A DNA stretch of 64,000 nt from Streptomyces sp. NBC_01429 (GCF_036231945.1 NZ_CP109599.1:1550001-1614000); one strand, 5' to 3'. Positions 46,403-57,832 are shown, counted from the stretch's first letter. Notes: generated by a model not told the origin, from the sequence alone. A program made the numbers and translations.

Positions 46403-47325
46403 CAGTACTCCAGCCGCTCGCGTCGGCCCAGCCGCATCACGATGGCCGCGAAGGCCAGCGTGACGACGAGGAGGGCGACACCGATCGTGGTCGCATAACC
46501 GGCCTGACCGTCACGGAACGCCTTCTGGTAGACGAGCAACGTCAGAACATTGGTGGATTCCGCGGGACCGCCGGGCCCCACGGTCATGATCTGGACGACC
46601 GCGAACGACTCCGCGCCCAGGGCCAGGATGCCCATGTAGACCCAGCCGGACTGCACGGTGTCCCAGAGCAGCGGCAGGGTGATCCGGAAGAAGGTGGTCA
46701 CCCGGCTCGCGCCGTCCAGCAGCGCCGCCTCGTAGAAGTCCTTGGGGATGGAGGCCATGCCCGCCGAGAACAGCACCACGAAGAAGCCGGTCGTGGACCA
46801 GACCAGCACGGCCATCACACACCACAGCGCCAGCTTCGGATCGCCCAGCCAGATCGGCTGCACGCTCCCCAGACCGACCGCCGAGAGCGCGGAGTTGATG
46901 GCGCCGCTGTTCGGGTTGTACGCGAACTGGAAGAGCAGCGCGACGATCGCGATCGACAGCACCTGCGGGAAGAAGTACACGATCTTGTAGAAGCCGGAGC
47001 CCCGTACCCCGGCGACCGCCGCGCCCTTCCGCCGGCGCCCGCCGACGTTCAGCATGAACGCGAAGAACAGCGCGAGCCCGAGCACCACCACCGGCAGCAG
47101 CAGCGCGAAGGCCAGGCTGTGCCGCAGGGCGCTCCAGAAGGTGCTGTCGTCGAGCATCCGGCTGTAGTTGTCGAAACCGACCATCGTGAAGTCCGGGCTG
47201 AGTCCGGTCCAGTTCGTGAACGAGTAGTAGATGGACTGGACGAACGGCCATATGACGAACAGCGCGTAGAGCGCCAGCGGGCCGATCAGGAAGCCCACGA
47301 TGAACCGGTACTTGCCGTGTTGCAT
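46402..47325 (-). CDS. ngcF: Chito-oligosaccharide ABC permease NgcF
   Basis: MalF-type (CUT1) permease, 307 residues with six helices. The first helix and loop are GFLIGPLALYALFVIWPFVQSIYYSFTNW, the typical MalF/UgpA opening. The EAA loop is EAALLDGASRVTTFFRITLPLLWDT. The first periplasmic loop has GFDNYSRMLDD. GGAG lies just before the ATG. The 112-bp gap to ngcE contains two hairpins, and the stop is fused to the ngcG start. Confidence 0.88.
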   Translation of the reverse strand: MQHGKYRFIVGFLIGPLALYALFVIWPFVQSIYYSFTNWTGLSPDFTMVGFDNYSRMLDDSTFWSALRHSLAFALLLPVVVLGLALFFAFMLNVGGRRRKGAAVAGVRGSGFYKIVYFFPQVLSIAIVALLFQFAYNPNSGAINSALSAVGLGSVQPIWLGDPKLALWCVMAVLVWSTTGFFVVLFSAGMASIPKDFYEAALLDGASRVTTFFRITLPLLWDTVQSGWVYMGILALGAESFAVVQIMTVGPGGPAESTNVLTLLVYQKAFRDGQAGYATTIGVALLVVTLAFAAIVMRLGRRERLEY

Positions 47326-47372
47326 GTCTCCGACCCCGAATCTCCGGCGAAAGCCGCCGTACTGCCATGGGG

Positions 47373-47414
47373 CGGCCCGTCGGACGGGCCGGAACCGGAA
47401 GCCCCGGCGGGGCT
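47373..47414 (-). repeat. Two hairpins between ngcE and ngcF
   Basis: CGGCCCGT (47373-47380) pairs with ACGGGCCG (47384-47391), and AGCCCC (47400-47405) with GGGGCT (47409-47414). Such structures after a binding-protein gene often protect its mRNA and lower permease expression. Confidence 0.6.
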
Positions 47415-47437
47415 CCCGGTCACTGTGTCCGCAGCGC

Positions 47438-48883
47438 CTACTGGTGCTTGTAGTGCTTGATCGAGTCGTCCTTGGCCGCGGCGTCCGCGAACTCCTGGCA
47501 CTTCTTGACGGCTTCCGCGGGCGTCATGCGGCCGGCCATCATCTCGCCGAGCGCGCCCGAGCCGATCTTCTCCTTCTGGAGGGCCACGTACCAGTCCTGG
47601 AGGCGCGGGTTGAGCACGTTGTCACCGGCCTTGGCGAGCGCGTCGACGCCCGCCTGGAGCGCGGTGGAGAGGGTGAGTCCGTCCGTACCGCCGTTGAAGG
47701 CGCTGAGGGACTTCACCTTGGAGGTGAAGTTCTTCGAGGACTCCTCGCTCAGCATGATGCGCAGCTGCTCCATGCCGCCTTCGGGGTTCTTGGCGTTGGC
47801 AGGCACGATGAACGGCTCGCCTCCCGACGCCCAGATCGTGCCGAACGGCAGCTTGTCGGAGCTGTCGAGGCCGGAGGGCGCCGACACCTTCATCTGGAAG
47901 TCCTCGGGCGTCGTCTTGGCCGCCTCGTTCTCCACCCACGAACCGTTCGGGATGAACAGCGCCTTGCCCTCGGTCCACGCCGTCTGCGACTGGATGTGGT
48001 CGAGCCCCGGGGTGCCCTTGAGGATGTAGCCCTTCTGGAACAGCTCGTAGTACGCCTCGAAGGCGGCCTTGACCGCCGGGTGCTTCCAGGCGTTCGGCTC
48101 CAGGTTGTCGATGGAGTCGAGGACCTCGCGGCCACCGATCTTGCCGATGAACGGGTAGAGCGAGAAGGGCAGGTAGTACGGGTACTTGCCCGCGTACGTC
48201 CAGCCCGCGATGCCCTTCTTCTTGGCCTTCGCGCACAGGGCCAGCATCGCGTCCCAGTCCTCGGGGTACTGCGCGTCGAGCTTGTCCAGCGCGGTCTGCG
48301 AGTACCAGACGCCGTAGACCGTGTACGCGTAGTACATGATCCACACCGGGTCGCCGTCGAGCCGGCCCATTTCGAGGACCCCGGGGCGCAGCGTGTCGCG
48401 GACCTTCTTGGCCGGGTCGTCGTAGGAGGGGGCGTCCATCAGCGCGGTGAAGTCGGCGAGCTGCTTCTTGCCGGCGAGGACGCCCATGTCCATCTGTTCG
48501 GCGCCCGAGTTGTCGATCAGGTCGGGCGGGGTGCCGCCGTTGAAGCGCGGCTGAAGCTCGGTCTGGATCTTCTGCGTCGGGGTGAACGTCACCTTCGCCC
48601 CGGGGAACGCCTTCTCGTACTGCTTGACGGCGTCGGTGGCGTACTCCGTGCCGAACCCGCCGTCGAACAGGACGAAGTCGAGCGGTGCGCTCTTGTTCAC
48701 CCCGAGCGGGTTCTTCGCGGACTTCTCGCCCTTCTCGGCCTTCTCGCCGCCACCGCTGTCGCTGCTGGCGCACGAGGCCAGGAAGCTCATGGTGGGAACG
48801 GTGATCAGCCCGATCGCGGCGGACCGCTTGATCACATCTCGACGGCCGAGGCCCCCGTCGTGCCGAGCGGAGGTGGATCCCAT
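47438..48883 (-). CDS. ngcE: N-acetylglucosamine/diacetylchitobiose-binding lipoprotein NgcE
   Basis: Extracellular receptor for chitin-derived sugars in the NgcEFG importer. The 481-residue protein has a twin-arginine-type signal (GRRDVIKRSAAIGL) followed by lipobox LASC, so it may be a Tat-exported lipoprotein. The mature fold is a large CUT1 binding protein with Trp/Tyr-rich ligand contacts (VWIMYYAYTVYGVWYS, AWTEGKALFIPNGSWVENE). ATG at 48883 has GAGGA 7 nt upstream; a TTG two codons upstream is less likely. The Ngc name comes from resemblance and from the position I recall (SCO6005-6007); another oligosaccharide is possible. Confidence 0.85.
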   Translation of the reverse strand: MGSTSARHDGGLGRRDVIKRSAAIGLITVPTMSFLASCASSDSGGGEKAEKGEKSAKNPLGVNKSAPLDFVLFDGGFGTEYATDAVKQYEKAFPGAKVTFTPTQKIQTELQPRFNGGTPPDLIDNSGAEQMDMGVLAGKKQLADFTALMDAPSYDDPAKKVRDTLRPGVLEMGRLDGDPVWIMYYAYTVYGVWYSQTALDKLDAQYPEDWDAMLALCAKAKKKGIAGWTYAGKYPYYLPFSLYPFIGKIGGREVLDSIDNLEPNAWKHPAVKAAFEAYYELFQKGYILKGTPGLDHIQSQTAWTEGKALFIPNGSWVENEAAKTTPEDFQMKVSAPSGLDSSDKLPFGTIWASGGEPFIVPANAKNPEGGMEQLRIMLSEESSKNFTSKVKSLSAFNGGTDGLTLSTALQAGVDALAKAGDNVLNPRLQDWYVALQKEKIGSGALGEMMAGRMTPAEAVKKCQEFADAAAKDDSIKHYKHQ

Positions 48884-48933
48884 GCTCAAGTCCTCGCCTT
48901 CTTCAGGACTCAGGCGGTGTACCGGTCACCCGT

Positions 48934-48954
48934 CCTTCTCACTTGAGGAGAAGG
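48934..48954 (-). promoter_or_regulatory. Inverted repeat in the ngcE leader
   Basis: CCTTCTC (48934-48940) and GAGAAGG (48948-48954) form a 7-bp dyad about 50 bp upstream of ngcE. The 48884-49378 gap otherwise holds promoter-like sequence for the two divergent genes and no ORF I trust. Confidence 0.4.
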
Positions 48955-49287
48955 GCCCCCGCCACCGCGGTCAGAATGAAGCTGGTCGTGCCGGATTGCC
49001 GTGCAGGATCGATGTGTCCGGATAATGCCCGGCGCGCTCGGGCAGAGCCCTCCCCGCCGTCCTCCGTCCCCCCGCACGGAGCGTCCGCCGGGCCTTCCGG
49101 ACCGCCCGGGGCGGACGCCGACAGGTATAGTCCACTTCCCGCCGACTGAGCAAGATCGAAAGCAGGTTTGGGCGGCAGTCTTTCCCTAGTTGAGACCTCG
49201 TGGATATCTGAGCCGGTCCTGCTGTCATTCGATCATGTCAATCACTCCCGGGCGATACATTCCGGACACGCCGTCGCGTCAACACCC

Positions 49288-49348
49288 TTGACACCAATCG
49301 CCACTTGGCTCCTACTGGACCCTGCGCTTCTCGTTTGACAACGTTGTC
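49288..49348 (+). promoter_or_regulatory. Promoter and LacI-type operator of the GH92 gene
   Basis: TTGACA at 49288-49293 is followed after 19 nt by TACTGG (49313-49318). Just downstream lies the perfect 12-bp palindrome GACAACGTTGTC (49337-49348). The ACAACGTTGT core resembles LacI-family operators, placed to block transcription. Confidence 0.5.
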
Positions 49349-49378
49349 CAACTGGGTAAGCAGGAGGAAAAGCTCGCC

Positions 49379-52300
49379 ATGCAGCAGAGAACCGGAACCC
49401 GGAGCAGACAATGGCATACGGCCGCCCTGGTGGCGGCTGCCTCACTGCTCGTCGTGACAGCCCAATCCGCCGCTATAGCACAGCCCGCTCAACCCCGTCC
49501 GCCACAAAAGGAATTCATTTCGTCTTTCGAGGAGGACGATCCCCAGCCGGACTGGCGCAATACCGTCGAAGTGGGGCCCGGTGGAGAGAAGCGGGCATCC
49601 GGTGTCGACGGCGGCTTCAGCAGTGGAATTCCGGGCAATATCACCGACCGTGTGGTGGAACTGCGCGCCAGCGACGAGAACACGTCCGGCGGTGAGACCA
49701 AGGAGAATCTGGTCGATGTCGAGCCGTCCACCAAATGGCTCGCCTTCCGGCCCACCGGCTGGGTCGAGTTCGACCTCGACGGACCGGCCAAGGTCGTCAC
49801 GTACGCCCTGACCTCGGCGAACGACCACCCGGAGCGCGACCCCCGGGACTGGACGCTCCAGGGCTCGGTGGACGGCAAGGAGTGGAAGGACCTGGACCAC
49901 AGGACGGGCGAGACCTTCGGGCAGCGCTTCCAGACCAAGTCCTACGACGTGGCCGCGTCGGCCGCCGCGGCCTACCCGCACTACCGGCTGGACATCACCG
50001 CGAACAACGGCGCCACCGACGCGACCCAACTGGCCGATGTGCAGTTCTCCGACGGCGATACGAGCACCCCGGCGCCCCGCGACATGCGCACCCAGACCGA
50101 CCGCGGCCCCACCGGCTCCCCGACCGCCAAGTCCGGTGCCGGGTTCACGGGCAGGAACGCCCTGAAGTACGCGGGCACGCACGAGCCGGCCGGGCGCGCG
50201 TACTCGTACAACAAGGTCTTCGACGTCGATCTGCCGGTGCGTCCCGACACGGCGCTCTCGTACCGGATCTACCCCGCGCTCCCGGCGCAGCCCGAGGCCG
50301 ATCTCACCTACCCCGCCACGAACGTGGCCGTGGACCTCGCCTTCACCGACGGCACCTATCTGAGCGGCCTCAAGGCCACCGACGCGCACGGCGGAGCGCT
50401 CACTCCGCAGGGACAGGGCGACGCCAAGCGGCTCTACGTCAACCAGTGGAACCAGGTCGACGCCCGGATCGGCGCGGTCGCGGCCGGCAAGACCGTGGCC
50501 CGGATCCTGGTGGCGTACGACTCGCGCAAGGGGCCCGCGTCCTTCCAGGGCTGGATCGACGACATCAGCCTGAAGCCGAAGCCGGTGGAGAAGCCGCTGG
50601 CGCACCTCTCGGACTACGCCTCCACCACCCGGGGCACCAACTCCAGCGGCTCCTTCTCGCGCGGCAACAACTTCCCCGCGACCGCGGTGCCCAACGGGTT
50701 CAACTTCTGGACGCCGGTGACCAACGCCGGTTCCAACAGCTGGCTGTACGAGTACAGCCGCGCCAACAACGCCGACAACCTGCCCACCGTGCAGGCGTTC
50801 AGCGCCAGCCACGAGCCGAGCCCCTGGATGGGCGACCGGCAGACCTTCCAGCTGATGCCCTCGACGGCCGCGGGAACGCCCGACGCCTCCCGTACGGCCA
50901 GGGCGCTGCCCTTCCGGCACGAGAACGAGACGGCCAGGCCGCACTACTACGGTGTGACCTTCGAGAACGGCCTCAAGACCGAGATGGCCCCGACCGATCA
51001 CGCGGCGATGGTGCGTGTCACCTATCCGGATGACAACGCCAGCATGATCTTCGACAACATCTCCAACGCGGGCGGTCTGACCCTCGATCCGGCGACCCGC
51101 TCCTTCAGCGGCTACTCGGACGTCAAGAGCGGACTGTCCACCGGCGCGACGCGCCTTTTCGTATACGGCGTCTTCGACGCGCCCGTCACCGCGAGCGGCA
51201 AGCTGAGCGGGGGCGGCGGGGCGGACGTCACCGGCTATCTGCGCTTCGACGCGGGCAAGAACCGCACCGTCACCCTGCGGCTGGCGACCTCGCTGATCGG
51301 TCTCGACCAGGCGAAGAAGAACCTCGCCGACGAGATCCCGGCCGCCACCCGCTTCGAGCAGGTCGAGAACCGCGCCCAGCGCGCCTGGGACGACATCCTG
51401 GGCAGGGTGCGGGTCGAGGGGGCCACCCAGGACCAGCTGACCACGCTCTACTCCAACCTCTACCGGCTCTACCTGTATCCCAACTCCGGCTTCGAGAACA
51501 CCGGTACGAAGGCCCGCCCGAAGCAGCAGTACGCCAGCCCCTTCTCCCCGCAGACCGGACCCGACACCCCGACGCGGACGGGCGCGAAGATCGTCGACGG
51601 TGAGGTCTACGTCAACAACGGTTTCTGGGACACGTACCGCACGACCTGGCCCGCGTACTCCCTCCTCACGCCGAAGAAGGCGGGCAAACTGGTGGACGGC
51701 TTCGTCCAGCAGTTCAAGGACGGCGGCTGGACCTCGCGCTGGTCCTCCCCCGGCTACGCCGACCTGATGACCGGCACCAGCTCGGACGTCGCCTTCGCCG
51801 ACGCGTACGTCAAGGGCGTCGACTTCGACGCGAAGGCCGCGTACGAGGCTGCGGTGAAGAACGCCACGGTGGTCGCGCCGCGTTCGGGCGTCGGCCGCAA
51901 GGGCATGGAGACCTCGACCTTCACCGGCTACGCCTCCACCGCCACCCACGAGGGCCTGTCGTGGTCGCTGGAGGGATACCTCAACGACTACGGCATCGCG
52001 CGGATGGGCGAGCAGCTGGCCAAGAAGACCAAGAACAAAAGGGACAAGGCGCGTTACGAGGAGGAGTCCGCGTACTTCCTCAACCGGGCCCGGAACTACG
52101 TCTCCCTCTTCGACGAGAAGGCCGACTTCTTCCAGGGCCGCGACACGAAGGGCGACTGGCGGGTGGACTCGGAGAAGTTCGACCCGAGGGTGTGGGGCTA
52201 CGACTTCACCGAGACGAACGGCTGGGGATACGCGTTCACGGCGGTCCAGGACAGCCGGGGACTGGCCAACCTGTACGGCGGGACGGCGGGGCTGGCGAAG

Positions 52301-53245
52301 AAGCTGGACACCTTCTTCTCGACGCCCGAGACGGCCACGGCCGAGTTCAAGGGCTCGTACGGCTCGGTCATCCACGAGATGACGGAGGCCCGCGACGTAC
52401 GGATGGGCATGTACGGCCACTCCAACCAGCCGTCCCACCACATCCCGTACATGTACGACGCGGCCGGGCAGCCGTGGAAGACCCAGGAGAAGGTACGCGA
52501 GGTGCTGAGCCGCCTCTATGTCGGCAGCGAGATCGGCCAGGGCTACCCGGGCGACGAGGACAACGGCGAGATGTCCGGCTGGTACCTCTTCTCCGCGCTC
52601 GGCTTCTACCCGCTGGTGATGGGCAGCGGTGAGTACGCGATCGGTTCGCCCCTCTTCACGAAGGCGACCGTCCGCATGGACAACGGACGCACGCTGGAGA
52701 TCAAGGCGCCCAAGAACAGCGCGCGGAACATCTACGTGCAGGGCCTCAAGGTCAACGGCAAGTCCTGGAACTCCACCGCGCTCCCGCACGACGTGCTGGC
52801 GCGCGGCGGCCGGCTGGAGTTCGCGATGGGTCCGGCCCCCTCGTCGTGGGGCACGGGCAAGAAGGCGGGCCCCGTCTCCCTCACCCAGGACGACAAGGTC
52901 CCCTCACCCCGTACGGACGCCCTGACGGGCCCCGGAGCCCTCTTCGACGACTCGGCCGCGACCCGGGCACCGGTCGAATCGGTCGACCTGCCGGTCGCCT
53001 CGGCGACCAGGGCGGTCCAGTACACCCTGACCTCGGGGACGGCGGACCGGGCGCCGACGGGCTGGAGGCTGGAGGGCTCGGCCGACGGCACATCCTGGAA
53101 GACGCTGGACACCCGCTCCCAGGAGTCCTTCACCTGGGACAGCCAGACCCGCGCCTTCACGATCGCCAAGCCCGGTACGTACGCCAACTACCGCCTGGTG
53201 AGCGACGCCCCGGCGACCCTGGCGGAGGTGGAGCTGCTGCGGTAG
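49379..53245 (+). CDS. Secreted GH92 alpha-mannosidase with carbohydrate-binding modules
   Basis: A 1288-residue exported glycoside hydrolase of family 92, calcium-dependent exo-alpha-mannosidases that trim mannans and N-glycans. A Sec signal covers about residues 1-34. An F5/8-type (CBM32-like) module spans about 95-225 (KWLAFRPTGWVEFDLDGPAK). The GH92 catalytic part spans about 410-1150, with TSSDVAFADAYVKG, WGYDFTETNGWGYAF, GHSNQPSHHIPYMYD and GDEDNGEMSGWYLFSALGFYP (from residue 1058, the acid/base region). A second discoidin-like module ends the protein (about 1170-1288). AGGAGG precedes the ATG at 49379. The nearby sugar importers suggest uptake of its products, but that is inference. 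Confidence 0.92.
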   Translation: MQQRTGTRSRQWHTAALVAAASLLVVTAQSAAIAQPAQPRPPQKEFISSFEEDDPQPDWRNTVEVGPGGEKRASGVDGGFSSGIPGNITDRVVELRASDENTSGGETKENLVDVEPSTKWLAFRPTGWVEFDLDGPAKVVTYALTSANDHPERDPRDWTLQGSVDGKEWKDLDHRTGETFGQRFQTKSYDVAASAAAAYPHYRLDITANNGATDATQLADVQFSDGDTSTPAPRDMRTQTDRGPTGSPTAKSGAGFTGRNALKYAGTHEPAGRAYSYNKVFDVDLPVRPDTALSYRIYPALPAQPEADLTYPATNVAVDLAFTDGTYLSGLKATDAHGGALTPQGQGDAKRLYVNQWNQVDARIGAVAAGKTVARILVAYDSRKGPASFQGWIDDISLKPKPVEKPLAHLSDYASTTRGTNSSGSFSRGNNFPATAVPNGFNFWTPVTNAGSNSWLYEYSRANNADNLPTVQAFSASHEPSPWMGDRQTFQLMPSTAAGTPDASRTARALPFRHENETARPHYYGVTFENGLKTEMAPTDHAAMVRVTYPDDNASMIFDNISNAGGLTLDPATRSFSGYSDVKSGLSTGATRLFVYGVFDAPVTASGKLSGGGGADVTGYLRFDAGKNRTVTLRLATSLIGLDQAKKNLADEIPAATRFEQVENRAQRAWDDILGRVRVEGATQDQLTTLYSNLYRLYLYPNSGFENTGTKARPKQQYASPFSPQTGPDTPTRTGAKIVDGEVYVNNGFWDTYRTTWPAYSLLTPKKAGKLVDGFVQQFKDGGWTSRWSSPGYADLMTGTSSDVAFADAYVKGVDFDAKAAYEAAVKNATVVAPRSGVGRKGMETSTFTGYASTATHEGLSWSLEGYLNDYGIARMGEQLAKKTKNKRDKARYEEESAYFLNRARNYVSLFDEKADFFQGRDTKGDWRVDSEKFDPRVWGYDFTETNGWGYAFTAVQDSRGLANLYGGTAGLAKKLDTFFSTPETATAEFKGSYGSVIHEMTEARDVRMGMYGHSNQPSHHIPYMYDAAGQPWKTQEKVREVLSRLYVGSEIGQGYPGDEDNGEMSGWYLFSALGFYPLVMGSGEYAIGSPLFTKATVRMDNGRTLEIKAPKNSARNIYVQGLKVNGKSWNSTALPHDVLARGGRLEFAMGPAPSSWGTGKKAGPVSLTQDDKVPSPRTDALTGPGALFDDSAATRAPVESVDLPVASATRAVQYTLTSGTADRAPTGWRLEGSADGTSWKTLDTRSQESFTWDSQTRAFTIAKPGTYANYRLVSDAPATLAEVELLR

Positions 53246-53278
53246 GTCAGCGGTAGGCAGGTCCCGAACGGTTACGGG

Positions 53279-53312
53279 GGGCGGGGCACCGGACGACACC
53301 GGTGCCCCGCCC
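53279..53312. terminator. Bidirectional terminator after the GH92 gene
   Basis: A 14-bp perfect stem (GGGCGGGGCACCGG at 53279-53292 with 53299-53312) has a 6-nt loop. It lies between the convergent stops at 53245 and 53324. Confidence 0.85.
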
Positions 53313-53323
53313 TCTCCGTACGA

Positions 53324-53572
53324 TCATCCGGGGGGCGCCTCAGCCTGCGCCAGCCCCCGCTCGACGCGCTCGCGCGCGGCCGCCGCCCGGGGGTCGTCGT
53401 AGCCGTCGAGCAGCCGCAGCGCCCGCGTCCAGTGGCGCAGCGCCGCGGCCGGGTCGTCGTCGAGCCGGGCGGCCGCGAGGCCGTCCAGGGCCTGCGCCTC
53501 CTCCCAGCTCTCGCCCAGCTCCCGGTGGGCCGTGGCGGCCAGCCGATGGAGTTGCCGTGGTGTGAGGCTCAT
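53324..53572 (-). CDS. Small TPR-like protein
   Basis: An 82-residue, Ala/Leu/Arg-rich helical protein. It resembles two tetratricopeptide-like helix pairs (HRELGESWEEAQALDGLAAA and ALRHWTRALRLLDGYDDPRA) such as end AfsR/SARP-type regulators. It could be a free-standing small protein or a remnant of a larger TPR gene. A strong ribosome site (GGGAGGATTC before ATG) supports real translation from 53572. Function unknown. Confidence 0.6.
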   Translation of the reverse strand: MSLTPRQLHRLAATAHRELGESWEEAQALDGLAAARLDDDPAAALRHWTRALRLLDGYDDPRAAAARERVERGLAQAEAPPG

Positions 53573-53658
53573 GAATCCTCCCTCACCCTGCGGGTGGTGC
53601 CCATGGAAGTGAATTCCTCCGGTGACGATTCCGGCCTGTGCGACATCACGGGAAGCCC

Positions 53659-53685
53659 CCGACAGGTCGTTCCGCGACCTGTCGG
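53659..53685 (-). terminator. Hairpin downstream of the DUF6879 pseudogene
   Basis: An 11-bp perfect stem (CCGACAGGTCG at 53659-53669 with 53675-53685) has a 5-nt loop, 35 bp past the pseudogene stop. Confidence 0.6.
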
Positions 53686-53719
53686 AGTAGTTCTCGCCGC
53701 TACTGGACTCGCTGATCGC

Positions 53720-54347
53720 CTAATCCGCCTTCGTCGCCGGAGGAGGAAGGTGCGCCACCTCGCGGTCGAAATAGCTCATCACGTCCTCACCCACCCGGTA
53801 GAGTTCCTTGATGTAGCTTTCCCAGCCGCCGATCACTTCGGGATCGGTATGGCGGATCGCACCGTCCGGGACGCCGGACTCGGTGTAGAGCACCTCGTAC
53901 AGCACGTCTCCGCCGAGAACGATCAGTTCCGGGAGGGGGCCGTCGCCCTCCGACGGGGTCACCACCGGCGCCGACCACACGGACCCGCATTCCGCATTCT
54001 GCCTGCTGGCGCAGCGAGTTCAGCTCCCATTGCAGATACGGCGTCAGCGGCTGCTCGACCACCCTGACCCGGTGGAATACGGAGTTGCGGCGCTCGTCCT
54101 CGCGTGCGGCGGCGCGAATATTCTCGCGCCGCTCTTCCATGAGTCGCAGTGATTCCGCCCAGTCCCCCCGGGAGAGTGCGTCACGGCTGGGACTGCCCTG
54201 TTCCTCGAAATGCTGCCGTCGCTCCAGTTTCCACGAAGCCCGGTCGTGGATCGCCGCGTCCCGCTCCCGGAATTCCCGCTTGTAGACCTCTCGTACGAGC
54301 CTCTCACCCTGCCCGGCGAGGAGAGCCGGCGCGCGCAGGTCAAGCAT
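53720..54347 (-). pseudogene. DUF6879 family gene broken by a single-base frameshift
   Basis: The ATG at 54347 overlaps the stop region of the upstream gene (ATGCTTGA) and opens a frame reading MLDLRAPALL, then the family segments FRERDAAIHDR, VFHRVRVVEQPLTPYLQWELNSLRQQAECG. This frame then turns into basic nonsense. The neighbouring frame continues the family exactly: PSEGDGPLPELIVLGGDVLYEVLY, RHTDPEVIGGWESYIKELY and YFDREVAHLPPP, ending at 53720. The two frames join if one base is removed near 53956 (the run GGCGCCGGTGG). It is either a recent inactivating insertion or a sequencing error. Intact relatives are about 200 residues, often beside XRE regulators; role unknown. Confidence 0.75.
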
Positions 54348-54609
54348 CGGCGATGTCCGGTTTCGCCGCGCTGAGCATGTTCCCGGGAATGACGACGAGC
54401 CGTTCGTCCGGCGCGAGAGCAACGCCCTCCGGCAGCCGGGGCGCGTAGTGGGAGGTGAGATCCCTGCCGATCACGGCGATATCGCCGTTGTCCAGCTGCC
54501 AGATGTCCGGGCACTCGTCTTTTCCGTCGGAATTCCCCAATTCCTTCGCCGACTTCCCCAGCCGACGGGAGAATAACGCCGACGGGTCGGCCTCCCAGGC
54601 ACGCTCCAT
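54340..54609 (-). CDS. Small conserved hypothetical protein upstream of the DUF6879 gene
   Basis: An 89-residue protein. The C-terminal half has DIWQLDNGDIAVIGRDLT, then LPEGVALAPDERLVVIPGNML, a pattern I recall from small Streptomyces proteins encoded next to DUF6879 and XRE genes. The ATG at 54609 is chosen because GGAGG lies 5 nt upstream; a GTG at 54621 would overlap that site. It overlaps the next gene by 8 bp, so the pair is translationally coupled. Function unknown. Confidence 0.75.
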   Translation of the reverse strand: MERAWEADPSALFSRRLGKSAKELGNSDGKDECPDIWQLDNGDIAVIGRDLTSHYAPRLPEGVALAPDERLVVIPGNMLSAAKPDIADA

Positions 54610-54627
54610 CGCTGCCTCCACTCAATT

Positions 54628-54656
54628 GGTTGAGCACACAACCGGTGTCCATTGTA
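54628..54656 (-). promoter_or_regulatory. -10 element and small dyad upstream of the hypothetical gene
   Basis: On the minus strand TACAAT (54656-54651) is a good -10. The dyad GGTTG-N6-CAACC (54628-54643) lies between it and the ribosome site, as an operator would. Confidence 0.4.
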
Positions 54657-54720
54657 TATGCGGTTGATTACACAGAGCAACGCACGGCGGGGGCAAGTTC
54701 CCGCCAACCGGGGCCCGCGC

Positions 54721-54774
54721 ACGGCTGAGGGCCGTGTGCCGTACGCGTACGTACGGAACACGGCCCTCAGCCGT
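54721..54774 (-). terminator. Very strong terminator after acnA
   Basis: A 17-bp perfect stem (54721-54737 with 54758-54774; left arm ACGGCTGAGGGCCGTGT) is extended by an inner 6-bp stem (CCGTAC/GTACGG) after one mismatch, 27 bp past the acnA stop. Confidence 0.9.
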
Positions 54775-54801
54775 TCAGCGTCCTGCGTCCTGCCCGCGCG
54801 G

Positions 54802-57582
<2,781 letters not shown>

Positions 57583-57583
57583 C

Positions 57584-57602
57584 TAAGGTAAGGCTTAGTT
57601 AG
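57584..57602 (-). promoter_or_regulatory. Candidate DtxR/IdeR-type iron box upstream of acnA
   Basis: The 19-mer TAAGGTAAGGCTTAGTTAG matches 13 of 19 positions of the iron-box consensus TTAGGTTAGGCTAACCTAA. A dyad GGTAA-CCC-TTACC (57602-57614) adjoins it. It lies 68 bp upstream of the chosen acnA start. Confidence 0.5.
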
Positions 57603-57644
57603 GTAACCCTTACCGATTGGCGGCCGCGGTACGCCCTCGGCAGA

Positions 57645-57662
57645 TATCTCGATGTCGAGATA
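57645..57662. promoter_or_regulatory. Operator copy 1, TATCTC-N6-GAGATA (acnA side)
   Basis: TATCTCGATGTCGAGATA is an inverted repeat with 8-bp arms and a 2-bp centre, about 130 bp upstream of acnA. The outer half-sites and spacing are identical to the copy at 57965-57982. Confidence 0.7.
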
Positions 57663-57740
57663 ACTCTAGTACATGACCGCTTCCCGGTCATGCCCGGGCC
57701 CGGTCGCGCCGCGCCCCCGGCGGCCGATCGATGCCCCGAT

Positions 57741-57832
57741 GGCCGACAGGCTCGACCGACAGGTCCGACCGACAGGTCCGGCCGACAAGTTTCGGCCAAC
57801 CGGTTCGACCGAGAGGCTCGGCCGACAGGTCC
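57741..57832. repeat. Seven 13-bp tandem repeats in the acnA-murA intergenic region
   Basis: Units start at 57741, 57754, 57767, 57780, 57794, 57807 and 57820. The fourth is 14 bp. The consensus is GRCCGACAGGYYC; units two and three are identical (GACCGACAGGTCC). Each unit holds a small dyad, GACC-N4-GGTC or a variant. Confidence 0.85.

Noticed and set aside
48884-49378. DasR (dre) site upstream of ngcE
   Set aside because: No sequence close to the TGGTCTAGACCA core was found in this gap.
49442-52789. A 1115-codon open frame on the minus strand opposite the GH92 gene
   Set aside because: Antisense shadow of the mannosidase; no family motifs and a typical Arg/Gly/Val-rich shadow composition.
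57741-57832. CRISPR array
   Set aside because: Repeats are 13 bp and contiguous with no spacers, and no cas genes are present.
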